Source: Leminorella grimontii ATCC 33999 = DSM 5078
GTDB taxonomy: Bacteria; Pseudomonadota; Gammaproteobacteria; Enterobacterales; Enterobacteriaceae
Direction of reading: 5' to 3'
Assembly (NCBI RefSeq): GCF_000439085.1
Contig: NZ_AUUA01000014.1
Span: forward strand, 44,639-108,638
DNA length: 64,000 nt
The notes beneath the pieces are model-generated. The model saw only the letters and a list, made by a program, of their open reading frames with translations, did not search any database and had not been told where the DNA came from. Below, piece after piece: positions 37,431-48,250 of this stretch (position 1 is the stretch's first letter; every line of letters starts with the position of its first letter). A program made the translations under genes and the position numbers.

Positions 37431-38783
37431 TTAGATAGCCCAACCGCCGGCATAGAAGGCAACCAGCGCTGCGGCAATAAGCACAATGCTGACGTTCAGC
37501 TTGCGCCATTCGCCGGAGAAAATGCGCCCAATCACCAGCGTCGCGAACCCGAGCATAATTCCGGTGACGATATTGCTGGTCAGCACGATAAAGACGGCGC
37601 AAACCAGCCCGGACATCGCATCGACGAAGTCGTCAAAGTCCAGCTTCACAACGTTGCTCAACATCAGCAGGCCAACGTACATCAGAGCAGGCGCAGTCGC
37701 GTAAGCAGGCACCAGGCTTGCCAGCGGAGAAAAGAACAGCAGCAGCAGGAACAGCACGCCGACGACGACGGCAGTCAAGCCGGTACGTCCGCCTGCGGCG
37801 GTACCCGCGGCGGATTCAATATAAACCGCCGCGGGGGAAGCGCCTACCAGGCCGGACAGAATACTGCTCACGGAGTCGGTAGTCAGCGCTTTGCCGCCGT
37901 TAATAATCTGCCCATCTTTATCCAGCAGGTTTGCCTGCCCCGCCACCGCGCGGATAGTGCCGGTGGCATCGAATACGGCGGTCATCACCAAAGCAAGAAT
38001 GCTCGGCAGGACGGTAAGCTTAAGCGCGCCAAGAATATCCAGGCTGAAGATCAGGGACGTACCGTCCTTAGCCACCAGCGAGGGCATGGAGCTAATCCCT
38101 TGGAACTTCACGTTATCATCAAACGCAAGCCCAAGTCCGGAAATGGCTACGATAACAATCAGAATGCCGCCGGGAACGCGCAGGCGCTCAAGCCCGATAA
38201 TCACAGCCAGGCCGATAAAGGCCATCATCACGGGAAAGGAGGTAAAATCGCCAAACTGCACCGGTAGGCCGGCGTTAGGGTTCTTCACCACTGCACCGAT
38301 GCCGCTGGTGGCGATCATCAGGAGAAACAGCCCGATGCCAATCCCCGTACCGTGGGCAATACCCATAGGAATGTTACGCAGGATCCAGGCGCGAATGCCG
38401 GTCGCGGAAATAAGCGTAAACAGCACGCCCATCACAAACACCGCGCCGAGTACGACAGGGATTGACAAACCCTGGCCTAAAACAAGGCTAAAGGCAGTAA
38501 AGGCGGTTAACGATATGGCGCAGCCTATTGCCATCGGCAGGTTGGCCCAAAGCCCCATGACGATGGAGCCAAAACCGGCCACCAGGCAGGTTGCGACAAA
38601 CACCGTTTCAACCGGGAACCCCGCCTGCCCCAGCAGGTTGGGAACCACTACGATGGAGTAGACCATCGCCAAAAACGTGGTAAGACCGGCCAAAACTTCC
38701 TGACGCACGCTGCTTTTGCGTTCAGAAAGAGTAAAAAAGCGCTCTAATACGCCCGACCGCGCCTGCCCGTTCGGATTCGACAT
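37431..38783 (-). CDS. ghxP: Guanine/hypoxanthine permease GhxP (NCS2 family)
   Basis: Purine base:proton symporter, 450 aa, about 12 helices plus two half-helices. It follows E. coli GhxP (YjcD) closely: [56 protein letters not shown], and the ending [13 protein letters not shown] at 38783 with GAGGG 8 bases upstream. A partial PurR-like sequence (GCAAACGATT, near 38829) lies upstream but is too weak to call. It pairs with yjcE as in E. coli. Confidence 0.93.
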   Translation of the reverse strand: MSNPNGQARSGVLERFFTLSERKSSVRQEVLAGLTTFLAMVYSIVVVPNLLGQAGFPVETVFVATCLVAGFGSIVMGLWANLPMAIGCAISLTAFTAFSLVLGQGLSIPVVLGAVFVMGVLFTLISATGIRAWILRNIPMGIAHGTGIGIGLFLLMIATSGIGAVVKNPNAGLPVQFGDFTSFPVMMAFIGLAVIIGLERLRVPGGILIVIVAISGLGLAFDDNVKFQGISSMPSLVAKDGTSLIFSLDILGALKLTVLPSILALVMTAVFDATGTIRAVAGQANLLDKDGQIINGGKALTTDSVSSILSGLVGASPAAVYIESAAGTAAGGRTGLTAVVVGVLFLLLLFFSPLASLVPAYATAPALMYVGLLMLSNVVKLDFDDFVDAMSGLVCAVFIVLTSNIVTGIMLGFATLVIGRIFSGEWRKLNVSIVLIAAALVAFYAGGWAI

Positions 38784-38944
38784 GAAAAATGCCCTCAAAA
38801 AGGAGTAAATTCAGTTTAACGTCATAAGGCAAACGATTATCTGAGCTTACCCACCCTGATTTCAACCGTTATTGTTAGATTTCGAGAGATTTTTTGTTTT
38901 ACCGATTTCGATAGCCACAAAGAACGGCATCATCATCAAGCGCC

Positions 38945-39274
38945 TTACCCATGAGTCATCACTGCGCCGAAGAAAAACAGGCATATCAACAGAGGCAGCG
39001 CCAACAGCACCATCTCAAGCATTCGGGGCAACGGCCGAAACGAAGGATCGGCCGTCAGCCGATAAAGCGACAGCGCGTTGGTTAACAGCGCAAAAAAGGA
39101 AATAAGCCCGGCGACGGACAAATTGACCACCAGTACGCCAAAAAGCCAGCTCATCGCGTTTTCCGTTGCGCCGTCGGCAATCCGCCCCTGACGCACGAAC
39201 CACTGCCAGGCAAAGAAGGCTAAAGGCGCCAGCAGCGACAGCCCGCCAAGCCCCCAGGAGATTCGTCTTAACAT
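38945..39274 (-). CDS. Small inner-membrane protein, unknown function
   Basis: 109 aa, not recognised. Three hydrophobic helices are clear: ISWGLGGLSLLAPLAFFAW, AMSWLFGVLVVNLSVAGLI and MLEMVLLALPLLICLFFFG. The ATG at 39274 (MLRRISW) follows AAAGGTGAG; the upstream frame extension looks non-coding. It lies between ghxP and the kdp promoter on the opposite strand from kdp. Confidence 0.7.
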   Translation of the reverse strand: MLRRISWGLGGLSLLAPLAFFAWQWFVRQGRIADGATENAMSWLFGVLVVNLSVAGLISFFALLTNALSLYRLTADPSFRPLPRMLEMVLLALPLLICLFFFGAVMTHG

Positions 39275-39398
39275 TGTCTGCTCACCTTTTCCATTACGGC
39301 CCTGCGGCAAATCGCATCGACTCGGCAGGAAGTATAATGCCGTCGATGTCGGCAATGAATAGCGTGGAATAGGTAGCATTCTGCCAACGGGCCCTATT

Positions 39399-39415
39399 TT
39401 TATATTTTTTTTACA
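39399..39415 (+). promoter_or_regulatory. KdpE box upstream of kdpF
   Basis: TTTATA-N5-TTTACA, with a T-tract between the halves, is the known E. coli KdpE operator pattern. It lies about 85 bases before kdpF, the expected place for K+-limitation control by KdpDE. Confidence 0.85.
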
Positions 39416-39498
39416 CCGCCTCTTCCTCTTTTATCAACATTTTTGCACCCATATCCCTAACCTGACCTCACTATTCATCCTTATGGAGAGGTTATCCC

Positions 39499-39588
39499 AT
39501 GGCCTTCGAAATCATTCTTGGATTGCTACCGCTCTCGCTCTTGCTGGGATATCTGGTTTATGCCCTGCTACACGCGGAGGCGTTCTGA
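39499..39588 (+). CDS. kdpF: Potassium-transport ATPase subunit KdpF
   Basis: 29-residue single-helix subunit that stabilises the KdpFABC complex. The peptide starts [20 protein letters not shown] and ends HAEAF. A GGAGAGG site lies 7 bases upstream, and the stop shares a base with the kdpA start (TGATG). It is too short for most gene finders. Confidence 0.9.
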   Translation: MAFEIILGLLPLSLLLGYLVYALLHAEAF

Positions 39589-41264
39589 TGAACTCTACGC
39601 TTATTGCACTGGTGCTGTTCCTTGCGCTGCTGTTTATCTTGGCTTATCCCGTTAGTCAATGGCTAACGGGGCTCGTCGAGGGCTCGCTTCCCCGCTGGCT
39701 GTTAAGTGCGGAAAAAAGCGCCTGGCGCTATAGCAACATAAATACCGAGGAAATGAGCTACACAAGCTATGCCCTATCTTTGCTGGCCTTTAACCTGCTG
39801 GGCGTTGCATTCCTGTTCACCATACTGATGACGCAGGAGTGGCTCCCCCTCAATCCGGAAAGTGCCCCTAACATGTCCTGGCATCTGGCGCTGAATACCG
39901 CCGTCAGCTTCGTCACCAACACCAATTGGCAAGCCTATAGCGGCGAAAACGCCCTGAGTTACTTCAGCCAGACGATGGGGCTGACCGTGCAAAACTTTCT
40001 CAGTGCAGCGACCGGCACTGCGGTCGCGTTGGTTTTTATCCGCGCCTTCAGTCGAGAAACGAGCCAAACCGTTGGCAACGCCTGGGTAGACATCGCACGC
40101 GTTACCCTCTATCTGCTTCTGCCCTTATCGCTTGTTTTGGCACTGTTCTTCGTAAGTCAGGGAGTAATTCAAAACTTTTCGCCCTACGTTCACCTGACGA
40201 CGCTGGAGGGCGCACGGCAGACGCTGCCCATGGGGCCGGTCGCTTCGCAGGAGGCCATCAAGCTGCTGGGCACTAACGGTGGAGGCTTTTTTGGCGCAAA
40301 CTCCGCCCACCCGTTTGAAAACCCCACCGCGCTTAGCAACCTGGTCCAGATGCTGGCGATATTTCTCATCCCCTGTGCGCTCTGTATGACCTTCGGTCGG
40401 GCAGTCGGCGATACCCGACAGGGAAGGGCGCTGCTGTGGGCCATGACGCTGGTTTTCTCGCTGTCCGTCATCGCCGTTGCCTATGCTGAACTGCATACGG
40501 CCAGCGATCCGCTTGCCCTTGGCCTGGACGGGCCTGTCAACATGGAGGGAAAAGAGAGCCGCTTTGGCGTAATTTCTTCATCCCTTTACGCCGTCGTTAC
40601 TACCGCCGCGTCCTGTGGCGCCGTCAACGCGATGCATGACTCCTTTACCGCGTTGGGCGGCATGGTTCCCCTGTGGCTGATGCAAATCGGCGAGGTCATC
40701 TTCGGCGGCGTAGGCTCCGGCCTGTACGGCATGCTGCTGTTCGTGCTGTTAACGGCCTTTGTCGCCGCGCTCATGATAGGCCGCAGCCCGGAGTATCTTG
40801 GGAAAAAGATCGACGTTTTCGAAATGAAGATGACGGCGCTGGCAATACTCGTTTCCCCCACTCTCACGCTGCTCGGTACGGCGCTGGCCGTCAGCACCGA
40901 GGCCGGACGCAGCGGCGTTTTAAATCCCGGCGCGCACGGATTTACCGAAATCCTCTACGCCTATTCATCGGCTGCCAACAATAACGGTAGCGCCTTTGCC
41001 GGACTCAGCGCCAACACGCCGTTCTATAACCTGACGCTGGCCTTCGCCATGCTGATAGGCCGCTTTGGCGTGATCCTGCCGGTTTTGGCCATTGCCGGGG
41101 CGCTTGCAAACAAAAAGCGCCAGTCCCTCGCGCAGGGAACCCTCCCGACCCACGGTCCGCTGTTTATCGGGCTGCTGATTGGCACGCTGCTGCTGGTCGC
41201 CGCCCTCACCTTTATTCCCGCGCTGGCCCTGGGGCCGATTGCGGAACACATGTCGTTCTCTTAG
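39588..41264 (+). CDS. kdpA: Potassium-binding subunit KdpA
   Basis: Channel-like K+-selecting subunit of the KdpFABC ATPase, 558 aa, about ten helices. The four pore loops are visible: [45 protein letters not shown] and [15 protein letters not shown]. The true start is the ATG at 39588 (MNSTLIALV), overlapping the kdpF stop; a longer frame from 39483 reads through kdpF out of frame and is rejected. Confidence 0.97.
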   Translation: MNSTLIALVLFLALLFILAYPVSQWLTGLVEGSLPRWLLSAEKSAWRYSNINTEEMSYTSYALSLLAFNLLGVAFLFTILMTQEWLPLNPESAPNMSWHLALNTAVSFVTNTNWQAYSGENALSYFSQTMGLTVQNFLSAATGTAVALVFIRAFSRETSQTVGNAWVDIARVTLYLLLPLSLVLALFFVSQGVIQNFSPYVHLTTLEGARQTLPMGPVASQEAIKLLGTNGGGFFGANSAHPFENPTALSNLVQMLAIFLIPCALCMTFGRAVGDTRQGRALLWAMTLVFSLSVIAVAYAELHTASDPLALGLDGPVNMEGKESRFGVISSSLYAVVTTAASCGAVNAMHDSFTALGGMVPLWLMQIGEVIFGGVGSGLYGMLLFVLLTAFVAALMIGRSPEYLGKKIDVFEMKMTALAILVSPTLTLLGTALAVSTEAGRSGVLNPGAHGFTEILYAYSSAANNNGSAFAGLSANTPFYNLTLAFAMLIGRFGVILPVLAIAGALANKKRQSLAQGTLPTHGPLFIGLLIGTLLLVAALTFIPALALGPIAEHMSFS

Positions 41265-41285
41265 TTGAAAACGAAAGGCATTATT

Positions 41286-43352
41286 ATGAATCGTCAACAA
41301 TATGCACCGCTCAGTCGTCAACTGCTGCTGCCCGCGCTTAAGGCGTCCATTACAAAGCTCAGCCCGCGCGTTCAGTGGCGAAACCCCGTTATGTTCGTCG
41401 TCTATCTCGGCAGCCTGACCGCTACGGTGATATGGCTGTCAGAACTCGTTAAACACGACGGCGGCGGCGCTTTCTTCTCAGGCGGCGTGGCGCTATGGCT
41501 CTGGTTCACCGTCCTTTTCGCCAATTTCGCCGAGGCGCTCGCCGAAGGACGCAGCAAGGCGCAGGCCGAAAGCTTAAAAGACGTCAATAAAACCAGCTGG
41601 GCCGTCAGGTTAAGCCAAGCGGATAAAAACGCGCCTTCCGAACGTATCGCCGCCAGCGCGCTGAGAAAAGACGATATTGTGTTGGTTAATGCAGGGGAGC
41701 TGATTCCCTGCGATGGAGAGATCGTTGAAGGCGGAGCGTCCGTCGATGAAAGCGCCATTACCGGTGAATCGGCGCCGGTTATCCGAGAGGCCGGCGGCGA
41801 TTTTTCTTCCGTCACAGGAGGCACGCGGCTTTTGTCTGACTGGCTTATCGTTCGCAGCACCGCCAACCCCGGAGAAACCTTTCTCGACAGAATGATCGCG
41901 ATGGTTGAAGGCGCTTCCCGGCGCAAAACGCCAAACGAGATAGCCTTAACCATTTTGCTTATTGCGCTGACCATCGTTTTCCTTCTGGCCTGTGCAACCG
42001 CTTACCCCTTTTCGTTGTTCAGCGCGAATGTTAACGGCATGGGCAGTGCGGTAAGCGTTACGGCGCTGATAGCCCTGCTGGTTTGCCTTATCCCAACGAC
42101 TATCGGCGGCCTGCTTTCAGCCATCGGCGTTGCGGGAATGAGCCGCATGCTGGCCGCCAACGTCATCGCCACCAGCGGCCGCGCCGTTGAAGCCGCCGGC
42201 GACGTCAACGTCCTCCTTTTGGATAAAACGGGGACAATCACGCTGGGCAACCGCCAGGCATCAGACTTTTTTCCCGCTCCCGGCGTCAGCGAACGCGAGC
42301 TGGCTGACGCGGCACAGCTCGCGTCTTTGGCCGATGAAACGCCGGAAGGCCGCAGCATCGTCGTTCTAGCCAAACAGAAGTTCGGGCTGCGCGAGCGGGA
42401 CATCCATGCGCTGAACGCCACCTTCGTCCCCTTCTCCGCACAAACGCGCATGAGCGGCGTAAACCTTCAGGGCCGCCGCATTCGCAAAGGGTCCGTGGAC
42501 GCAATTTTACAGTACGTGAAGGCCAATCGGATTACGTTCCCCTCAGCGGTGAACAAAACCGTTGAGCGCATAGCAAGCGCCGGCGGCACGCCGCTAGTCG
42601 TCGCCGATGAGCTCAAGGTGCTCGGCGTCGTAGCGCTAAAGGACATCGTAAAGGGAGGCATTAAGGAGCGCTTCGCCAAGCTTCGTCTGATGGGGATTAA
42701 AACCGTCATGATCACCGGCGACAACCATTTAACGGCGGCCGCCATTGCCGCCGAGGCCGGAGTCGACGACTTTCTGTCTGAAGCCACGCCTGAAGCGAAG
42801 CTTGCCCTTATCAGGCAGTACCAACAGGAAGGCCGCCTGGTCGCCATGACGGGCGACGGCACCAACGACGCCCCGGCGCTGGCGCAGGCCGACGTAGCGC
42901 TGGCCATGAACTCCGGCACGCAGGCGGCGAAGGAAGCGGGTAACATGGTCGATTTGGACTCCAATCCGACCAAGCTGATTGAGGTCGTTCACATCGGTAA
43001 ACAGATGCTGATGACCCGCGGCTCGCTGACGACGTTCAGCATCGCCAACGATATCGCCAAATATTTCGCCATTATCCCGGCGGCGTTCGCCGCCACCTAT
43101 CCGCAGCTTAACGCGCTGAACGTCATGCAGCTAAGCTCGCCGACGTCGGCCATTCTTTCGGCGGTCATCTTTAACGCATTGATTATTATTCTGCTGATTC
43201 CGCTGGCGTTAAGAGGCGTTAGCTACCGCCCAATGTCCGCCCCGGCGCTGCTGCGCCGCAACCTTTCAATTTACGGCATAGGCGGCCTGCTGACGCCGTT
43301 TATCGGCATCAAGATTATCGACATGGTGCTCACGCTTATGGGGGTCATATGA
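41286..43352 (+). CDS. kdpB: Potassium-transporting ATPase subunit KdpB
   Basis: P-type ATPase subunit, 688 aa, that powers K+ uptake. The phosphorylated aspartate is D313 in LLLDKTGT; the actuator loop [12 protein letters not shown] and hinge [17 protein letters not shown] are intact. GAAAGG lies 7 bases before the ATG at 41286. The stop overlaps the kdpC start (ATGA). Confidence 0.97.
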   Translation: MNRQQYAPLSRQLLLPALKASITKLSPRVQWRNPVMFVVYLGSLTATVIWLSELVKHDGGGAFFSGGVALWLWFTVLFANFAEALAEGRSKAQAESLKDVNKTSWAVRLSQADKNAPSERIAASALRKDDIVLVNAGELIPCDGEIVEGGASVDESAITGESAPVIREAGGDFSSVTGGTRLLSDWLIVRSTANPGETFLDRMIAMVEGASRRKTPNEIALTILLIALTIVFLLACATAYPFSLFSANVNGMGSAVSVTALIALLVCLIPTTIGGLLSAIGVAGMSRMLAANVIATSGRAVEAAGDVNVLLLDKTGTITLGNRQASDFFPAPGVSERELADAAQLASLADETPEGRSIVVLAKQKFGLRERDIHALNATFVPFSAQTRMSGVNLQGRRIRKGSVDAILQYVKANRITFPSAVNKTVERIASAGGTPLVVADELKVLGVVALKDIVKGGIKERFAKLRLMGIKTVMITGDNHLTAAAIAAEAGVDDFLSEATPEAKLALIRQYQQEGRLVAMTGDGTNDAPALAQADVALAMNSGTQAAKEAGNMVDLDSNPTKLIEVVHIGKQMLMTRGSLTTFSIANDIAKYFAIIPAAFAATYPQLNALNVMQLSSPTSAILSAVIFNALIIILLIPLALRGVSYRPMSAPALLRRNLSIYGIGGLLTPFIGIKIIDMVLTLMGVI

Positions 43353-43945
43353 AACGTTTTACTACCCTGTCATCACTGGCGTGCTCCGCCACGATGCTAT
43401 TTTTGCTTATGGCGCTAATAACGGGCGGCGCTTATCCTCTGATCGTTACGCTGCTTTCTCAGGCGATATTTCCTCAAGCGTCAAACGGGTCGTTACTGAC
43501 CTATCGCGACCGCATAGCGGGCTCGGCGCTTATCGGCCAGTCGTTCACACGCCCGGAGTATTTCAGCGGTCGCCCTTCCGCCACTGTACAGGCGCCCTAT
43601 AATGCGTTAGCTTCCGGTGGAAGCAATTTATCCAATGAAAATCCGCAGCTAATGGCGCGCATTGATGCCGACGTGAAGCGTCTTTTGCGTGAAAACGCCG
43701 GTGAGAAGAAGATCCCCGTCGGCCTCGTTACCGCATCGGGCAGCGGCCTGGATCCACACATTTCGCCGCAGGACGCCCGCTACCAGCTGGCGCGAGTCGC
43801 AAGTGCCCGAGGCCTTAGCCAAATGCAGGTCAACGCGCTGATAGAACGCTATACGCAAACGCCGGCTGTGCCCTTCGGCAACCCGGTAGTCAACGTTCTG
43901 GAACTGAATATGGCTCTGGATAACATGACGCTTGGCCAACGGTAA
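43349..43945 (+). CDS. kdpC: Potassium-transporting ATPase subunit KdpC
   Basis: Single-helix accessory subunit, 198 aa, that contacts KdpA and KdpB. After the membrane helix come the family segments [26 protein letters not shown] and [20 protein letters not shown]. It overlaps kdpB by 4 bases and precedes kdpD by 8 bases. Confidence 0.96.
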   Translation: MKRFTTLSSLACSATMLFLLMALITGGAYPLIVTLLSQAIFPQASNGSLLTYRDRIAGSALIGQSFTRPEYFSGRPSATVQAPYNALASGGSNLSNENPQLMARIDADVKRLLRENAGEKKIPVGLVTASGSGLDPHISPQDARYQLARVASARGLSQMQVNALIERYTQTPAVPFGNPVVNVLELNMALDNMTLGQR

Positions 43946-43953
43946 AAATCGTT

Positions 43954-46647
43954 ATGACAAAAAGTGAACCGATACGCCCCGACCCTGACAGGCTGCTGGC
44001 GCAGGCTAATGAGGCGCGCCGCGGCAAGCTAAAGGTCTTTTTCGGCGCCTGCGCGGGCGTGGGTAAAACTTACGCCATGCTGCAGGAAGCGCATCGACTC
44101 AAAGCTCAGGGCCTCGACGTCGTTGCGGGCATTATTGAAACGCACGGGCGAAGCGAAACCGCCGCGCTGCTTGAAGGGTTGGAAGTCCTGCCGCTAAGGC
44201 GTACGAAGCTTCACCGCAGCGGCAGCGTTAACGAGTTTGACCTCGATGCGGCGATCGCCCGCCGTCCGGCGGTTATTCTGATTGACGAGCTGGCCCACAG
44301 TAACGCACGCGGCAGTCGTCATCCCAAACGATGGAACGATGTAGAAGAGCTTCTTGAAGCCGGCATTGACGTTTTCACGACGCTTAACGTTCAGCATTTG
44401 GAAAGCCTGAACGACGCGGTAGGGGGAATTACCGGCATTCGCGTGCGGGAAACGGTACCGGATCGCGTTTTTGATGACGCAACCGACGTCATTCTGGTAG
44501 ATATCCCGCCGGACGACCTGCGCCAAAGGCTGAACGAAGGCAAGGTCTATATTGCCTCTCAGGCAGAGCGCGCCATCGAACACTTCTTTCGCAAAGGCAA
44601 TCTGATCGCCCTGCGCGAGATGGCGCTGCGTCGAACGGCCGACCGAGTTGACGAACAGATGCAGGCGTTTCGGCGCGCAGCCGATGCCGATAGAGTCTGG
44701 CACACTCACGATGCTCTGCTGCTTTGCATCGGTCGCCACAGCGGCAGCGACAAATTGGTAAGGTCCGCTGCGCGCCTGGCGGCGAAGCTCGGCTGCGTTT
44801 GGCACGCAGTGTATGTTGAAACGCCGAGGCTGCATCGCCTGCCAAAAAGCCAGCGCCGAGCCATACTGTCTTCTCTCAAACTGGCTCAGGAGCTGGGCGC
44901 TGAAACCTCTACGCTTTCCGATCCCTGTGAAGAGAAGGCGGTGCTGCGCTATGCCCGCGAGCATAATCTGGGAAAAATCGTCATCGGGCGGCGCAATGAA
45001 CACCGGTGGAAGCTTCGCTCAAGCTTTGCCGATCGCCTTGGCAAACTGGGGCCCGACCTCGACCTTATCGTCATCGCCGTTGAAGACGACGCGTTGACTC
45101 ACCGCGACAGGGAAAGCGCCGAACGCTTCTCGCTGGAAAAGCGGGGGCTGGAGATAAAAGGCATCGTCGTTTCTCTCCTTATATGCAGCCTGACCACGCT
45201 GCTTGCCCAGTGGCAGCTTCCGCTATTCGACCTTGCCAACATCGTCATGGTTTACCTGCTCGGCGTAGTGGCAATCGCGTTTTTCTACGGGCGCTGGCCC
45301 TCCGTGTTCGCCACGGTCATCAACGTCGCGAGCTTCGACTACTTCTTCGTTATGCCGCGCTGGTCTCTTTCCGTTAGCGACGTGCAGTACCTCATCACCT
45401 TTGCCGTTATGCTTATCGTCGGCCTGCTTATCGGCAACCTGACGGCCGGCATGCGCTATCAGGCGAAGGTAGCCCGCCTGCGGGAACGGCGGGCTCGCCA
45501 CCTGTACGAAATGTCCAAAGCGCTTAATCAGGCGATTAGCGTCGAAGAGATAGCCCACGGCTGCGATAATTTCATCCACAATAGCTTCAACGCCAAAAGC
45601 GCCCTGCTGCTGCCGAATGCCGACGGCGAGCTGGAGGAAGTATCAACGCCCCGGCGGCGGCCGCTTAACGTCGACGGCGCTATTTCACGCTGGTGTTTTG
45701 ATAAAAAAGCGCCCGCCGGTTTGGGAACGGACACGCTGCCGAGCGTCCCCTATCAGCTTCACCCACTCGTCAGCAGAGACCGCACGTTCGGCGTGCTGGC
45801 CGTCGAGCCTCAAAGCCTGCATCATCTTATGGTTCCAGAACAGCAGCGGCTCCTACAAACCTATACCCTGCTTATCTCCAACGCCCTGGAAAGGCTCCAG
45901 CTTTCCCAAACGGCGGAGAAGACTAAGTTGGAGATAGAAAGGGAACAGCTGCGTAACGCGCTGCTGTCCGCGCTTTCTCACGATCTGCGCACGCCGCTGA
46001 CGGTGCTTCAGGGCCAAACCGAGATGCTTTCTCTAAGGCTTAAAAAGGAGAACCATCCCGGCTACCCGCAGGCCGAAGGCGTTCATCAGTATGTTTTAAA
46101 CACCGCGCAGTTGGTAAACAACCTGCTCGACATGGCGCGCATTCAGTCCGGCGGGCTTTCGCCCCAAAGGGAATGGCAGTCTTTGGAGGAAATCGTAGGC
46201 AGCGCTCTACATACGCTGGGCTCAACGCTGTCTGGACGAAGCATTGCTATCGCGATCCCGCCTTCGCTTCCCCTGCTTTACTGCGACCCAACGCTCATCG
46301 CCCGCGTGTTCCTTAACCTGTTGGAAAATGCGGCAAAGTACGCGGGAGATCGCGCCCATATAGCGATTAAGGCACAGGAGAGGAACGAAGAGCTCTACGT
46401 TGAAGTCAGCGACGACGGACCCGGCGTCCCTCAGGGGCAGGAAAAATCCGTTTTCGAGAAGTTTTCGCGGGGAAATAAAGAGTCGCCCGTTCACGGCATA
46501 GGACTGGGGCTCGCCATCTGTCAGGCCATTATTCATCTTCACGGCGGCGAGATATGGTCTGAAAATGGGCCTACCGGCGGAGCTCGATTCTGCTTTACAC
46601 TCCCCTTGGAGGCACAGCCCGAAATAACGCTCGATGAGGATGAATAA
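43954..46647 (+). CDS. kdpD: Sensor histidine kinase KdpD
   Basis: K+/turgor sensor kinase, 897 aa. The N-terminal KdpD domain has Walker A GACAGVGKTYAML; a universal-stress-protein-like domain follows (about 250-375). Four helices lie at about 400-500 (FYGRWPSVFATVINVASFDY), then a GAF-like region, the phosphorylated H676 (ALSHDLRTPLTVLQG), and the ATPase domain (DDGPGVP, GIGLGLAIC). It forms one operon with kdpFABC and kdpE, with only 2 bases between kdpD and kdpE. Confidence 0.96.
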   Translation: MTKSEPIRPDPDRLLAQANEARRGKLKVFFGACAGVGKTYAMLQEAHRLKAQGLDVVAGIIETHGRSETAALLEGLEVLPLRRTKLHRSGSVNEFDLDAAIARRPAVILIDELAHSNARGSRHPKRWNDVEELLEAGIDVFTTLNVQHLESLNDAVGGITGIRVRETVPDRVFDDATDVILVDIPPDDLRQRLNEGKVYIASQAERAIEHFFRKGNLIALREMALRRTADRVDEQMQAFRRAADADRVWHTHDALLLCIGRHSGSDKLVRSAARLAAKLGCVWHAVYVETPRLHRLPKSQRRAILSSLKLAQELGAETSTLSDPCEEKAVLRYAREHNLGKIVIGRRNEHRWKLRSSFADRLGKLGPDLDLIVIAVEDDALTHRDRESAERFSLEKRGLEIKGIVVSLLICSLTTLLAQWQLPLFDLANIVMVYLLGVVAIAFFYGRWPSVFATVINVASFDYFFVMPRWSLSVSDVQYLITFAVMLIVGLLIGNLTAGMRYQAKVARLRERRARHLYEMSKALNQAISVEEIAHGCDNFIHNSFNAKSALLLPNADGELEEVSTPRRRPLNVDGAISRWCFDKKAPAGLGTDTLPSVPYQLHPLVSRDRTFGVLAVEPQSLHHLMVPEQQRLLQTYTLLISNALERLQLSQTAEKTKLEIEREQLRNALLSALSHDLRTPLTVLQGQTEMLSLRLKKENHPGYPQAEGVHQYVLNTAQLVNNLLDMARIQSGGLSPQREWQSLEEIVGSALHTLGSTLSGRSIAIAIPPSLPLLYCDPTLIARVFLNLLENAAKYAGDRAHIAIKAQERNEELYVEVSDDGPGVPQGQEKSVFEKFSRGNKESPVHGIGLGLAICQAIIHLHGGEIWSENGPTGGARFCFTLPLEAQPEITLDEDE

Positions 46648-46649
46648 CG

Positions 46650-47336
46650 ATGTCGGGAACAAAAACCGTACTCATTGTAGAAGATGAAAAAGAGATCCGG
46701 CGCTTTGTTCGTTCTGCGCTGGAAGAAGAGGGCTATCGCGTCTTTGAAAGCGAAACGCTGCAGCGAGGCCTGATGGACGCAGCGACCCGCAGACCTAACC
46801 TTATCGTATTGGATCTCGGCCTGCCCGACGGCGACGGGCAAAACTTCATTCTGGACGTCCGCGGCTGGAGCAATGTTCCCATCATCGTTTTATCGGCAAG
46901 GACAGACGAAGAGCAGAAGGTCAACGCGCTTGACGCCGGCGCAAACGACTATCTGGTAAAGCCTTTCGGTATTAGCGAACTCATGGCCAGGGTGCGCGTC
47001 GCCCTGCGCGCCTCTCCTCAAGAAAACGCTGAAAAAACCACGATTCATTTTTCAAACGTGAGCGTTGATTTAGTCAACCGGCAGGTTTTCAAAGATCGGG
47101 AGACGGTGCACCTTACTCCCATCGAATTTCGCCTTTTAACCGAGCTTTTGGCCAATGCGGGTAAAGTGCTCACTCAGCGACAGCTGCTCAGCCGAGTGTG
47201 GGGCCCAAACAGCGTCGAGCACGGCCACTATCTGCGCATTTATATGGGCCACCTGCGGCAAAAGCTCGAGCAGGACCCAGCGCGACCAAAACATTTCCTG
47301 ACCGAGATCGGCATCGGCTATCGATTTATGCTGTAG
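46650..47336 (+). CDS. kdpE: Response regulator KdpE
   Basis: OmpR/PhoB-type regulator, 228 aa. Receiver D55 (LIVLDLGLPDGDG) and the conserved K of YLVKPF are present. The C-terminal winged helix includes LTPIEFRLLTELLANAGKV. It activates the operon from the KdpE box upstream of kdpF. It ends 16 bases from the convergent AraC-type gene, and I see no terminator between them. Confidence 0.96.
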   Translation: MSGTKTVLIVEDEKEIRRFVRSALEEEGYRVFESETLQRGLMDAATRRPNLIVLDLGLPDGDGQNFILDVRGWSNVPIIVLSARTDEEQKVNALDAGANDYLVKPFGISELMARVRVALRASPQENAEKTTIHFSNVSVDLVNRQVFKDRETVHLTPIEFRLLTELLANAGKVLTQRQLLSRVWGPNSVEHGHYLRIYMGHLRQKLEQDPARPKHFLTEIGIGYRFML

Positions 47337-47352
47337 CGCTCGCGCCGCCTTT

Positions 47353-48147
47353 TCACCGCCGTCGATAGCGCTCCGGCGTCGTCCCGCTGATGTTCTGAAA
47401 CATGGTGATAAACGCCGACGCCGAGCTGTAGCCTACTTCTAAAGCCACCTGCTGTACGGTTTTTCCCTGATCCAAAAGGGACACGCCGTAAAGAAACCGC
47501 AGCCGCTGGCGCCATTCGCTAAACGACATGCCCAGCTCTTGGCTGCAGCGGCGAGCCAGCGTCCGCTCGGTGGTGTACACCTGCTTTGCCCACTGCGCCA
47601 AAGAGCGTTTATCTCCCGGCGACGCCTCCAGCGCCCGCAGAATCGGCGCCAGATATTTATCCTCGCTGCCCGGCAGATAGGAATACTCCGCGGGCGCGGC
47701 GGCAAGCTCATCGATAAGAACGCGGCACAGTCGCCACTCGGTACGGTTTTTTATTGTTTCAATCTCGCGCTCAAAGCAGGTGTCTATAATTTGATTGCAC
47801 AGCGGGCTGAGGTTTAAAACCCGCCCCGCCAGAGGAAGGCGTTGGCAAAAGCGCAGATGGATATTGATAGAGCGAAAGCGCGTATGCGTGTGGTTATAGC
47901 TGGAATGTTCCATCCCCGCAGGGATCCAGACTGCAAACCCCGACGGAGCTAAAATCCGCTGCCCGCCCATGTCCAGCGCAATGACGCCCGACTTCACGCA
48001 GATAATCTGCCCCCAGTCGTGGGCATGGGTGACAAATTCGGTATCGGCGCTTATCTCTTCGTTGCGAAAGAAAGCGATGCCGCCGGGATAGCTTTCCAAC
48101 GCCGAAGAGCGCTGGCTCCCCGGAGTTCTTTTTAGTGCACGCTTCAT
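47353..48147 (-). CDS. AraC-family transcriptional regulator
   Basis: 264 aa: N-terminal cupin-like domain (HAHDWGQIICVKSG, with WIPAGMEHSSYN) and two C-terminal HTH motifs (QWAKQVYTTERTLARRC and VQQVALEVGYSSASAFITMF). It resembles the NimR/YeaM group. Divergent from an EamA-type transporter that it probably controls, as NimR controls an exporter gene; the ligand is unknown. The start ATG at 48147 abuts direct repeats that are good operator candidates. Confidence 0.88.
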   Translation of the reverse strand: MKRALKRTPGSQRSSALESYPGGIAFFRNEEISADTEFVTHAHDWGQIICVKSGVIALDMGGQRILAPSGFAVWIPAGMEHSSYNHTHTRFRSINIHLRFCQRLPLAGRVLNLSPLCNQIIDTCFEREIETIKNRTEWRLCRVLIDELAAAPAEYSYLPGSEDKYLAPILRALEASPGDKRSLAQWAKQVYTTERTLARRCSQELGMSFSEWRQRLRFLYGVSLLDQGKTVQQVALEVGYSSASAFITMFQNISGTTPERYRRR

Positions 48148-48149
48148 GA

Positions 48150-48178
48150 TTGTCTGAACATCGTTATCAATTGTCAGA
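48150..48178. promoter_or_regulatory. Direct repeats between AraC-type regulator and transporter
   Basis: TTGTCTGA (48150-48157) and TTGTCAGA (48171-48178) are 21 bp apart, two helical turns, as typical for the two HTHs of AraC proteins. They lie in the 100-base divergent promoter region. Confidence 0.5.
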
Positions 48179-48250
48179 TTTTAAGTATATATTTTAAATG
48201 AGACACATGTACACTCTTGCATTCCATTTTTAAGAGAGAAGCAGTCCGCC

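Noticed and set aside
38822..38840. PurR-like operator upstream of ghxP
   Set aside because: Only the core GCAAACG matches; about 10 of 16 consensus positions, too weak to call.
39483..39587. Longer kdpA start at 39483
   Set aside because: This region encodes KdpF in another frame; the ATG at 39588 overlaps the kdpF stop as in other kdp operons.
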